DNA of 64,000 nt from Anaeramoeba flamelloides (taxonomy: Eukaryota; Metamonada; Anaeramoebidae), in assembly GCA_027625915.1 (NCBI GenBank), contig JANTQA010000048.1:1178001-1242000 (forward strand), in the 5' to 3' direction. Under the pieces are notes generated by a model. That model made no database searches and was not told the DNA's origin. It saw only the letters and a list, made by a program, of their open reading frames with translations. Both the position numbers and the translations under genes were made by a program. Shown in pieces: positions 1 through 10,649 of this stretch. Each line of letters begins with the position of its first letter. Positions within the stretch are counted from its first letter, which is position 1.

Positions 1-605
1 AAACAAGAACAGGAACACAAATAAAGCAAATTGAAGACTTGTTCAAAGAAAAGACTTTCTCAGAAGAAGAAACCAATGCCTTTTTAGAATGGGCTTTTGT
101 TGATCAAATTACAAACAAAGTTTCATTGAATACTGTCTTCGAGTCTTTAAATTTAAATTTCCCCCCCGAAAATAGTCTTGAAAGTGATTTATTGAAATTA
201 TATAAAAATGAATCTTCCAAAGACTTTAATATTTTAGTGAAAGAAGATGATGATGATGATGAGGAGGATGAGGATGGAAATGAGGTCGACGAAGACGAAG
301 GATTTGAAGAAATTCCTGTTCACAAATTCATTCTAATAACTCGTTCCGGGCTATATCGTGATTTGTTTAATAATGTAAATGAAAAAGAAAAAAATATGAG
401 ACAAGTCAAGGACTTTTCTGGCAAATCAATCGAAAGTTTGGAAATTTTAATCAAATATTTTTATACTAATAAAATTGAGTTGACCGCTGATGACGACCCT
501 CAATTAATTGCTGAGGAATTGGAAGACGCTGTCGAATATTACCAATTAAGCAATAATTCAAATTTTAATCAAGAATTAAATAAAATTAAAAGAGGTTTTA
601 TATAA
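1..605 (+). CDS. BTB/POZ domain protein, C-terminal part (5' end outside window)
   Basis: The frame is open from the left edge (first whole codon at base 3) with no ATG, and ends at TAA 603-605, so about 200 C-terminal residues are visible. A spacer rich in Asp/Glu precedes a BTB-type segment with HKFILITRSGLYRDLF, then FSGKSIESLEILIKYFY and a helical EELEDAVEYYQL end. This is the BTB order: an HK-x-L entry strand and helix, then the phi-x-LLxYxYT-like helix pair. BTB domains dimerise and often recruit Cul3 ligases. In protists they are commonly the C-terminal module of RCC1-repeat proteins, and the missing N-terminus here could carry RCC1 repeats (inference). The acidic tract lies inside the first part of the BTB fold, so it is probably a surface-loop insertion. 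Confidence 0.8.
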   Translation, partial: TRTGTQIKQIEDLFKEKTFSEEETNAFLEWAFVDQITNKVSLNTVFESLNLNFPPENSLESDLLKLYKNESSKDFNILVKEDDDDDEEDEDGNEVDEDEGFEEIPVHKFILITRSGLYRDLFNNVNEKEKNMRQVKDFSGKSIESLEILIKYFYTNKIELTADDDPQLIAEELEDAVEYYQLSNNSNFNQELNKIKRGFI

Positions 606-2039
606 TTTTATTTAATTAATATTTTGATATCCGCTGTATTATAAAGATTTAAGCTATTTCCAAAAAAGCGGGGTAAATTTATTTGAAAATATTTTTATTA
701 AACTCAAATTCTAATATTATTTTTTTAATATTCAAAATTGTCATTTCTCAGAAATTAATTCCACATAATAATTCAATATGTTTATTTATATTAAATTGTC
801 ATAAATAAAAAATATAATATTTATTGATCACAATTTTATTTGATATTTTTTTTTATGGATGAAAATTAGTTGCTATTTTTTTTCATTTTGATCAAAAAAT
901 TTTCTACAAAAAAGTGGTAAATACCAATTATTTTCTAAACTTTAAATCTGTCAAAGTAGCAAAAACATTTTTTTCAAATATCAAATTTTTTTTTTTAGAT
1001 TTGACCTTTGAAGTTAAAATAAGAATTAATTAGAATAATATACATCAAAGAATATTTGTTACCTGAATGAAAAAAAAAAATGATTCAATCAATTTATTTT
1101 AAAAATTGAAAAACTCAAATTCTTTTCTCAGATTGAGAAAAATAATAATGTATATTTTTGAAATCTAATTAAAAATCAAAATAAAATTTTCATAGAAATC
1201 AATATGATTTCTCTGCGATTGTTTTCAGTTTTTCAATTATATTCGGGTTAGTATGTTTTTACCAAATAACAATCGATCTTGCAATAAAAAAAAATGTAAA
1301 AGAATTAGGTTCAAAAAACCCTTGAAAAAATAATTACAAAAATGAGAAAAAATGATTTCGATTTTGGAAATTTCAAATATTAATATTTATCTTCTTGGCA
1401 CATTCAAAACCTTTAAATTTATAATTCACCAATTACAGCTGGGTTCCTTAACTGAAAGATAGTTTAACATGGAAAACGTATCATAAGTATTTTACTGCTT
1501 AAAAATTTGTTTGAAAACTTTTCATATGTCCCTTTTTTTATTATTAATGTATATGTTGTTTTTAACAAATGAATGTTTATATTTTTTTTTCTTTTTTTGG
1601 AAATTTTTTAAAAAACTATTTTGAAATGTTTGCATAGTGTGCTGACTCAATCAATTTTGATATTTACTTTGATTATATATTACTATTGAACTAATAGAAC
1701 TACTTATAAAGAAAAAATTATATTTAATGTAAAAAAAAAAATCGACTTTTCTTGGAATACCTTTTATGTTTTTTTAAACAAAAAATTCATCAATCAATTT
1801 TTTTCAATTAATGTAAACAATCTTTTCTAAGTAATTTTTGATGAAATGTAATATATAATGTTGAAAACTGTTTTTTTTTTAATCAGATCAAAAAGTTAAT
1901 ATTTTTGTTCAAGAGGATAAAAAAAATGAAATAAATTATAAAATTTAACTGTAAAGCTACACAATTTTTCCAAAACTCGAACAAAAAATTATATAAAACG
2001 AGTTAGAATAGATGAAAGAAATGTTTTACTCTTTATATT

Positions 2040-2043
<4 letters not shown>

Positions 2044-2073
<30 letters not shown>
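2044..2073. repeat. AT dinucleotide microsatellite
   Basis: About fifteen uninterrupted TA units in spacer DNA. Confidence 0.95.
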
Positions 2074-2076
<3 letters not shown>

Positions 2077-2649
2077 GATGAATTAACCACATTAAATTCC
2101 AGACCAATATTATTTAAGGTCCAATCTAAAAAGAATTGAGCTGGATATTGTAACTGAAGAGAACCGAAACCAATAAATGTAATCTGAAACCAAGCAAAGT
2201 GAACTGAATTGGACTTTCCATACTATCTTTTGAGTTGTTATATGGTTTATGTTTTCGCTGTGGGGTCAGTATCTTGCACTGGGATTTTGCGAAAATAAGA
2301 TTTGGGAAACTTGTAAAATAAAAAAAAAAAAAAAAAAAAAAAACAAATAAAAAAAAAGAGCAACTCAAATTTGGAAAATCAAATCTTATTCTTAAACAAT
2401 CAGCACACTATAAATTTAACCCATCTTTAAAGATTGAAATTAAAACTTAATAAAGTATCTTTTTTTATTTAATCTACAGTTGTTCAAATATTTAGATCAC
2501 TTTATTAAACAAATAATGGTGTTGATCCAAAAAAAAAAACGACATAAAAGAAAATTACTACCAGCCCACTCAACATTTGGGGTACAAAAAAATTTTTTTA
2601 ATCAAGTTTTTACTTTTTATTACTATTTTTTAATTCTCTTTCATTTATG

Positions 2650-2790
2650 AAAACTAAATTGGGTTTAAAATACTTCTTATGACTGTAATTAAAAGTTTCT
2701 ATGGGCTGCTCTTTGAATTAGGAATCACAAATTTAATCACTCCGAAACTCTCTCTTTAACAGATTAAGAACTCTTTAACACTTAATAATA
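2650..2790 (-). repeat. 120 bp dispersed repeat, copy D
   Basis: Read on the minus strand it contains AATCTGTTAAAGAGAGA followed by a TAAATTTGTGA block and a CATAAGAAGTATTT block, in the same order and spacing as the copies at 6410, 15536 and 50738. Unclassified; no coding potential. Confidence 0.7.
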
Positions 2791-2989
2791 CCAATAAATC
2801 CGAATTCTCTTCCATTTCTTGTTTTCTTTCTCTTTTTCTTGATTTTGTTTAAAAGTATAATTGCTGTCAATTTTTTAAACGAAAAGATATCCTATAGATT
2901 ATAATCTTGCCTATATTATAACTAGATTCAAAAACTCTAAATAAATTTCGAGTTTCTGAAAGTTGCCCCGAGTGCTGTAGAGTGTCATC

Positions 2990-3400
2990 AAGTACCTAGC
3001 TTTTCTTGAGGTTTTCTATTTTATCTGTGTGTTGTTCTAGATTTTTTGGAGTTTTCGATTTTATCTGTCAAGGGCAGTGGAGTGGTAAGTTTTTCTTGAT
3101 ATATTCTATTTTATTTGTAAAATTTATCCATTTTCGTTAGGTTTATTTCAAAAGTAAAAAAACCTAGAAAACTTCACAAATAAACAGAAAACTCAAGAAA
3201 ACCAGACATTTCTTTTCCAGAATTCAAATAAATAGAGAAAAATCTTTGATTTTATTATTGATAGAAGAAGTGTAAATTACACTCTAAATGTTCTTTTTTA
3301 ATTAATTTTCCTCAAAAACAATTTAAGAGTAAAATCCTAGATTTCACGATTTTTCAAGGGGAAGACATACCCATTTTTTTTATGTTTAAAAAGTAAATAG
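2990..3400 (+). repeat. Foldback and Rep-A fragment
   Basis: Bases 2990-3215 hold the TTTTCTATTTTAT...ATAAACAGAAAAC inverted arrangement of the foldback repeat. Bases 3217-3262 are a degraded copy of the hairpin module (see 38231). From 3268 GAAGAAGTGTAAATTACACT begins a Rep-A end, followed by a block resembling 41735 onward. The copy is truncated. Confidence 0.6.
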
Positions 3401-4033
3401 TAAAAAATAGAAAAGAAAAAAGGAAAATAAATCAAAAAAAAAAAAGAAAAATTAAATTCAAATTTAAAAATATATATAAGTATCAATTGGTAAAAAATCA
3501 AAAAAAATTAAAAAAACAATGCTATCTTTAATTAAGGTCCCCCAAAATAATAGTTAAGATACTTTTGGTGGATTTAATAATTTTATAATTGATCATGAAT
3601 GTTCACTGAGGGGTCTTTGTTTAATTATTGTCATTTCTTTTCTTTTTTTTTTTGATCTTATTTGCTTTCAACCTTTGGTCATTTTAGCCCTTTAAATTTT
3701 TCGTTTCTATTTTCAAGTTACTCATACTTTTGTGTTTCAGTGCTACATTATTAGCAAGTAACCCCTTGATCTTTTTCCTTTGTAACTCTTCTTCTCAATA
3801 TAAAGAAGATTTAGCTAGGGTAAAAATGGAAAAAAATAAAAATCTTTGATTTGATTGAATTCTTTTAAATTAGAGAAAAGATAACGGCAGTTTTTTTTTA
3901 ATTTGCTAAATATTTCGAAAAATTATTATATTTTCGATTATTACTCAAATAAAAAAAAACTTGAAGGACAAAAAGTAAGTAATTTTGTTGAATTACATCT
4001 CTTCCAAAAGAAATAAAATACAAATCTAAATCT

Positions 4034-4167
4034 AATAATTTATTAAGCAATAATATTTTTAATAGATTATTTAGAGCCATTTGAACATTGTAGAACTTGA
4101 TATCATTTACATTCAATTACGCCATACTTTAATAATAAAGGAATCTGGAATGACACTAATCCCTTAA
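4034..4167 (+). repeat. E-repeat, solo copy
   Basis: Shares TTAGAGCCATTTGA, a CATTCAATTACG-like block and the terminal CTAATCCCTTAA with 58413-58545 and, inverted, with 57793-57910. No inverted partner is visible upstream, so this is a solo end or a truncated element. Confidence 0.65.
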
Positions 4168-5433
4168 ACCAATAAAATTCTTTATTGAAAAAGAGTAAAA
4201 ATATATCAAATTGAAAATTAAACAGAAAAACTTGTGAGAATTATTTGAATTAAGAACTAAGTAAAATTTCCTCAAAAGGAAAGTTTTTTCCAAAGTATTA
4301 TTTGTCAAAAAATGTACAAAGTAGTCTGTTCTTTCTTAAAAATAATGGTTCTATCACAAGATTGTCTAAATACATGATTTGAGAAGATGATTTTTGTTGT
4401 CATAATCCAATTTTTAAGGGATTCTTGAAGTTTCCCAAGCACCCAACATAATGTACTTTAACAAAGCTATTTTTGATATTTCAGAGAAAGGTATTCAATA
4501 CATTGGTTAATGTTAAAGAATTTCAACTTGAGTAACAAAATGAAAGTAATTTCATTTTTTATCATATTTAGTTATGCAATTTGTAGATTTTTTTTTAATT
4601 TTGTAATCCTAAAAAAAACCCCCAACTTTTCAAATGAACAAAACAAATTCAAAGAACCAAGTTCACAATTCTTATTTAAGAGTAAATAATTCTAATTGTT
4701 TTTACCTTTTTTTTTTTTCTTTTTATTTCAAAACGAAAAAAATAATATTTGGATGATGTAATTGTTATTATTTTTCCTGAACACAAACCATTTTTTTCAA
4801 CAAATTTGTTGACTTCTTTGAGTACAAAATGATCTTTGTGAAAATTTTTTTTTTTTCTCATTAACAAGAAAAAAAGAAAAAAGAAAAAACCCAAATATTG
4901 ATATTTGAAAAAAGTGCTTACTAAATGTTTTACAAATGGTCCTTAATGCTTTTCAATTCACCGTTTTAAGCGGTTTGATTAATCCCTGAGAAAACTTTTA
5001 TTCCACTCTTTTTTTAAACAACTGTAAATGGTTTTTTCCGAAATAATTCTCCATCTGCGAAATTTGAAACAGACCTGTGCTTTTTTTTTGGATTACCTTT
5101 TCATTGTTTGGTTTATACACAGGCAAGAGAGAATTAAATTTGAAATTCCTACAAACTAAAAAGAAACGATGATAATTTTTGTTTTTAACAATGGATTGAA
5201 AAAAAAAAAAAAACATTTTGTTTCTTCTTGAAATCTTCAATAGAAATGATCAACCCATCAAAAAATATTCTTTGAGATTACAAAACGAAGAAAGCTTTTT
5301 ATCCTTTTAAAAACATTAATTTCTTGTCAAAACCATTTCCTTTTCGTTCTCTTCTTTTCTTTTGAATTTTTTCAAATATAATCCTTCAACAACAAAACAT
5401 AAAACAAACAATTTAAATAACAATAATAACACT

Positions 5434-5468
<35 letters not shown>
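5434..5468 (+). repeat. CAA trinucleotide run in the probable 5' leader of the WNK-like gene
   Basis: An uninterrupted CAA run ends a few bases before the first kinase codons. An A/C-rich leader also precedes the ATG at 46012, so the run probably lies in the 5' untranslated leader (inference). Confidence 0.7.
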
Positions 5469-5476
5469 ATTGAAAC

Positions 5477-8400
5477 TTGACAAAGTACTTTGAACTTGTT
5501 GGAGAAAGTCCAAACAAAAGAACTTATACTGGACTTGATCAAGAAACAGGGAGCGAGATCTTTTGGAATGAACTTTTTTATTCAAACAAAGATTTATCAA
5601 AGAAAAAAGAAAAAAAATCGATCCATTCACAATTAAAAATATGCTCCACTTTGTCAAGCAAATATATTGTCAAAGTTTTAGATTTTTGGGAAAACACAGA
5701 AAGCAACAATGAAAAGAAAAGTGAAAATTCAAATGAAAATGCAAATGCAAATGAAAATGAAAATGAAAAGGAAAAGGAAAATGAAAAGGAAAATGAAAAT
5801 GAAAAGAAAAATGAAAATGGAAATGAAATTATTAAAAAAGATAAAGAACAAGAACAGCCGAACAAAGACAAAGAACTTATATTTACGTATATCACAGAAT
5901 CGACAAACCAAATTTTACTCCGTGAACATTTAAAAAAGTTCCCATCACTTCATCGAAATGTGCTTGGCAAGTGGACTTACCAATTACTTCTGGCGATTCT
6001 TTATCTCCACAAGCACCCAAAAGGGCCAATTATCCACAAGGCCATCAACCTTGACAACATTTATGTTGATCCAAAAAATGCAACAATCAAATTAAGCGAA
6101 GTTGGAATCATCAATTTTGGTGATCAAGACATTTTAACACATTCGATCTTAAACCCAGGATGGATATCTCCTGAATTCTTTGATGGCGCCTATGATGAAA
6201 AAATTGAGATCTATTCCTTTGGGATGTGCTTATTAGAATTGGCAACAAACGAAATCCCTTATTCTGAATGTAAAAACTCTGGTCAAATATTGAAACATAT
6301 TTTAACTGTAATATTTTTTTTTTTATTTTTACTATTTTTTTCTTGGCTTATATCATTTTTTTCCCTTTTCGATTTATTTTATTTATTGTAAAGGGTGAAA
6401 TGTTAAAAACATTTAACCTGGTAAGGAGAGAATTTTGAAATGACCAAATTTGTGTCTTCAAATTCAAGGAGTGTCTAGATATATGTCCAGGCACCTAGAA
6501 ATATTCTATTAGAAGTATTTTCAACTTAATTTTCTAAAATAAAAAGAAAAAAAGAGAAAAAAACATCAAGAATCTATATAAAAAAAAATTAATTCTATAA
6601 AAAAAGAAGAAAAAAAAAAAATGAAGAATTTAAAAATAAGTAATAAGAAAAATCTAAATCATTGGATCAATGTGAATTTGCGTGTGTATGCTATTGGTGA
6701 TTATATTTATTTGTGCTGCTTCTTCCTGATAGCATGTTGAATATATTGGTACAAAAGTATTCTATTATAATATCATAGAGTTCTTTTATGCTCATTTTCA
6801 ACAACAATTCATCCATATCTTCTTTGAAAATTATGTCATAGTCAAAGTTTTTGATTTTTCCAATGTCTCCTGGTTTTTTCATATTGTTTATAGTCCCATA
6901 TAAATGGTCTATAGAATCATAAAATTTTCTTTCTACAACATGACTGTATTTTTGAATCTACTCCCTTTCCCCATCTATATGTGTATCTATTCAACCTATT
7001 ACAAAAGGGCTTTAATTTGAATAGGGTTTTTTGATGATTTCCAGTTTAAATAAGGCTGTTTTTTGCTAATTTTTTTCTCTGGAAATTGACGAATTATGAG
7101 GCATTTTTTCAATTTCCAGTTTTTATCTTCTTGGGATAAGTCGAGTTTATCTTGTATGTATTTGATATGAACATCACGGTTTTTTTTTTTTTTTTGATTT
7201 TTTCTTTTCTAATGTTCTCCCAATCAATGTTCTCTATATTGCCCATTTTCAATTACTCTAACTAGATGGTCTAATTTTAAATACTCGAATTTCTTGATAA
7301 AATTGGCTTTTCTTTTTATGGATCATTTTTTGTGTGGATTATGTTCTGGTTCCGCATTTGGGTATGTCTTTGGGAGTGCCTATTTTTTACTTTGTTTATA
7401 TTTTTCATTTTTTTTGTTAATCCAGGTATCTGTGTCTTTGATATCTTACCGAATTAAATTAATGATGCCAAAATCATAAAGTAAAAGAAGTAAATTGACT
7501 GATTTGAAAAGTTGTATTTTGGGGGCATTTGATAATTTGTCATTTGCTTATCTTTATATATAAACTCTTTTTCAAATGAAAGGGCACTAAAAATTTCAAG
7601 AATTATTCATAATTGAATCAAATTAATTGTAGTATCATTCTAAAATCTAAAAAACTCCTTAAAACATAAAAAAACACTCAACTGGATCTTTAAAACTCAT
7701 TAAAACAAAACAATAAAAAATTAAAATTAAATATTTTAAAAATTGGTGTGCCCTTTTATTTGAAATGAGAAATCTCATTTTGTAAATTGTAAAGAAAAAA
7801 AATTATAAAATCAATAAAAAACTTTGAATAAGGCGAATTGGGAAAAAGTTCTCCACATTTTATTGATAATCCTTGACACGTCAAACTTTTGTTCTTTAAA
7901 GTCTCATTTTCATGATAAAGCCTCAATTCGTCAGGTTATTTTGTTGGAAATGTTTTTTCTTTATTTCTCTTTTCTTTGTTACATGCATCAATCCAATAAT
8001 GTTCTTTCTTAATTCCTACATCTATCTTGATTCGAAATCAAACTTAAACTGTTTCCATTTATACACTGGTAGATTATTTCCAAATTGTTTTCTTCTTATC
8101 TTTTTTTTTCATTTTCCAACTGTTCAATATCCATAATCAAAAAAAAAAAATGAAAAAATGAATAATTAAAATGTAAAATCACCAATAAGTAATTATCTTA
8201 TTGACAACCAAATTCGATGGTATTGACGATTTGAGAGGTGTGCCCTTTTTTTGAAAAAGAGTTTATATATTTATATAGAGGAATTATCTTTGGCTTTTTT
8301 CAATTATTTTTTTTTTTGATATCTGTTTGTTTATAAAGTCATATTTCCTAGATATTTGAATTCTTTTAGTTTTATTTGTTTTTGTACTGATGAGGAAATT

Positions 8401-10649
8401 TCCCACCTTTTCGATTTATAATTTTTTTTTTTTTCAGACCAATCGATCTTTCACTGCAATCTTGGTATTTTTTAATATTTTCTACTTTTCGGCAAGTAAC
8501 ACCTAAAATAATTTGGGCTTTATTTGAATATTAAAAAATGGAAATTGAACTCAAAATTTTAAAAATTTGATTTTGATCAGTATCCAATTTTATGAGAATA
8601 AAAAAGAATTTGAAATAAAATTATTTTTCTCATGAAAAAACGTAAAATACAAGTAAAGAACAAACAAGTATCTCTATTAAGGTTTGTGTTTGAATGAAAA
8701 TTTTGATTTTAGTATTTTAAGAACAAATTTGAAACAAAATAATTTCCTTTTCAAAATTTCACCAAAAATTTAAATGTTTAAATACCTTTCTATTTGTTAT
8801 GTTTATTTCTCTAATAATCTAACTTTATTTTTGAAAAATATAAATAATATCCATTAATTTTTTTTTCATTTATTTTTCTTTGATTAAATAACAATAGAAA
8901 AAACCACCAAAATCACTTTCCAAGATCCAAAATAAAGATGTTGAGAGAATTATAAAATGGTGTTTAAGGTCTGCTTCCGAAAGACCAACAGTAGTTGAAC
9001 TTTTGAACGATGAAATTTTTAAAAGTATTTCAAAAAAATTAGCAATTTCACCAACATTAACGTTGAAAAATAAAGAAAATAAAAACCTTGAAACTGAAAA
9101 AGAAAGAAAGAAAAATCCAAAAAAGAAAATACAGAAAGAAAAAGAAAAAGTGAAAAAAAAGGCCAATAAAAAAGAAAACAGAAAACAAAAAAAAATCAAA
9201 AAGAAAAAGAAAAATAGAAAAGATAAGAAAAAGAAAAAGAAAAAAGAAAATAAAAGCAAACAGAAAAATAAAAGCAAACAAGAAAGCGAAAGTGAAAGTG
9301 AAAGCAGAAGTGGAAATGGGAATGATCGTGGAAATGAAAATGAAGGTGAAGGTGAAGGTGAAGGTGAAGGTGAAGGTGAAGGTGAAGGCGAAGGTGAAGG
9401 TGAAGGAGAAGGTGAAAGCTCGCAAGAAAATATTATAAAATTAAAACTTCATCTTGAAATCAAGGGAAAACAAAAATTAGTTCGAACAAAATTTATATAT
9501 GGGAAAGATAGTCCAAAAAAGCTTGCAAAAGAAATTCTTGAAACATTCCAATTAAATGAGAGTCCTGATAAACTTTCAAAAGAAATTAAAACACAGGTTG
9601 GAAAATTCTTAAATAAAAATAATAATGAAATACAAAATATTCCGAAAGAAGCAAAAAATTTAAAAAAAAAAAAATCAAAATCAATTGAAAGATCAAAAAA
9701 ACTACAAAATAGCCCCCAGAATAAAAAAATAAATAATGACGATGAAGAAGGTGTAAAAAACAATAATGGACACAATAAAGTTAATGTAAATATTAATATT
9801 AACAGCCCAAATGTTCATAATAACAAAATGAATAATAATCATCCATTCAATAACATTAATAATTTGAATATTAGTAATGATTTGAAAAATAAATCACCGA
9901 AAAATGAAAATGATTTAATTTCGTTTTCTGATGATGAACAAATGGAATCAACGCAAAATCTAAAAAATAAACAACAAATACAGCAACAACCTTTAATACC
10001 AGATTTCAATACACTTCCAACAAATACCAATACAAATCTGAATACAAATACAAACACAAAGACAAACACAAATACAAATACACACACGAATACAAATGTA
10101 AGTCCAAATTTAAATCCAAATTCAAATCCAAATGTTAATGTACCAAACGAAAATTTTGTTGACAAAAAAGTATCTTTAGATGATTTTTTGAATTTAATGG
10201 ATTATAAATCAAATCATCTTTCACCAAAACTAAATAAAACAATTTCTTCAAAAGAAAAAATAAAAATAATTCAATTAGAAATTTCAAAAACCAAAAGGGT
10301 GTTTGAAAAAAAGATCAAAAAAATGGAAAATAGACATCTAGAAGAAATTCAAAAAATTAAACTTAATTTGCAAAATGAAAAAGAAAAGTTAGTTAATGAA
10401 AAAAAAATCACAATTTTACAATATAAAAATAAACTTGAAGAAATTTATAACAAACAAAAAGAAGAAGAAAAACAAAAAAGTATAAAATTGATCAATTTTA
10501 ATCCAGAAAATAAAATAACTCGTATCAAAAAAGAAGATTCTGTGGGAAATCTAAAATCCTTTGGAGGGTTATCTTTGGACCAATTGTCTGGATTATATGG
10601 AAATACTATTCAAAAAACAAATGATAATATGAATAAAGAAGACAAATAA
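5477..10649 (+). CDS. WNK-family pseudokinase with OSR1_C-like (PF2) domain and coiled coil
   Basis: Two exons, 5477-6307 and 8898-10649 (TAA), joined in phase 0 (donor GTAATA, acceptor CAATAG), give about 860 residues. The join aligns without a gap to WNK: QILKHILT runs straight into KKPPKSLSKIQNKDVERII, matching QIYRKVTSG-KPASFNKV. WNK marks: GLDQETGSEIFWNE (Asn replaces the usual beta-3 Lys, as in plant WNKs), a Lys in the glycine loop at the WNK-specific site, and FGMCLLELATNEIPYSEC. The catalytic loop reads IIHKAINLDN (Ala189 replaces the HRD Asp) and the DLG Asp is Glu208, so phosphotransfer is unlikely. A Glu/Asn/Lys insertion sits at 76-135. After the kinase (to about 319) come a Lys-rich tract, an EG repeat (about 425-451), an OSR1_C-like fold (about 456-519; this domain binds RFx[VI] peptides in WNK/OSR1), Asn/Thr-rich linkers and a coiled coil (about 725-808). 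WNKs act in osmotic/chloride signalling; here a scaffold role is inferred. The start is unresolved: an in-frame TGA at 5471 precedes the first codon and no ATG lies between. 5477 is TTG, used only as the first plausible codon. Confidence 0.85.
6410..7300. mobile_element. Unclassified dispersed element, copy 1 (broken)
   Basis: Begins with the 120 bp repeat (copy A, 6418-6530) and continues through blocks shared in order with 52500-53250, for example TTCCTGATAGCATGTTGA against TTCCTGATAGTATATTGA. The minus strand keeps coding-like stretches with no motif I can name. The remnant is broken in several places and the ends are not defined. Class unknown. Confidence 0.5.
7563..8263 (-). mobile_element. 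0.7 kb TIR DNA element (TA target site), copy 1
   Basis: Ends are AACTCTTTTTCAAA...GGGCAC and its inverse GTGCCC...TTTGAAAAAGAGTT, about 25 bp, flanked on both sides by TA as in Tc1/mariner-type insertions. A second copy, inverted and 703 bp long, lies at 39061-39763. The minus strand is coding-like in the middle. It is too short for a full transposase, so it is probably a deletion derivative. Confidence 0.8.

Larger units (their letters stand above)
606..5430. other. Intergenic spacer between BTB gene and WNK-like gene
   Basis: AT-rich spacer with many poly-A/T runs. It holds an AT microsatellite, one copy of the 120 bp dispersed repeat (minus orientation, about 2650-2790), foldback and Rep-A fragments (2990-3400) and a solo E-repeat (4034-4167). 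Open minus-strand stretches at 2126-2368 and 4998-5240 have no recognisable motif; I do not call them genes. Confidence 0.6.
6308..8897 (+). other. 2.6 kb intron of the WNK-like gene, packed with repeats
   Basis: It runs from GTAATA after the ILT codons to CAATAG before the KPP codons. Most other introns here are 114-436 bp. It contains an unclassified element (about 6410-7300) and a complete 701 bp TIR element (7563-8263), which explain most of the excess length. Confidence 0.8.

Noticed and set aside
5578-5911. Phe/Ser-rich minus-strand frames opposite the kinase insertion
   Set aside because: Mirror of the GAAAAT/GAAAAG codon repeats on the plus strand. Similar shadows occur opposite 9000-10165, 27380-27697, 46244-46997 and 47238-47558.
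6394-6480. Apparent extra kinase exon just after the WNK donor (reads like a continuation ending KECLDICPG)
   Set aside because: It contains in-frame stops, and the same DNA recurs at non-coding sites as the 120 bp dispersed repeat. The exon at 8898 gives a better ungapped alignment.
7294-8136. Plus-strand open frames of 61-74 codons in the WNK intron
   Set aside because: The frames at 7824-8136 lie inside the 0.7 kb TIR element and are antisense to its coding-like strand. The frame at 7294-7479 lies between elements and has no motif.
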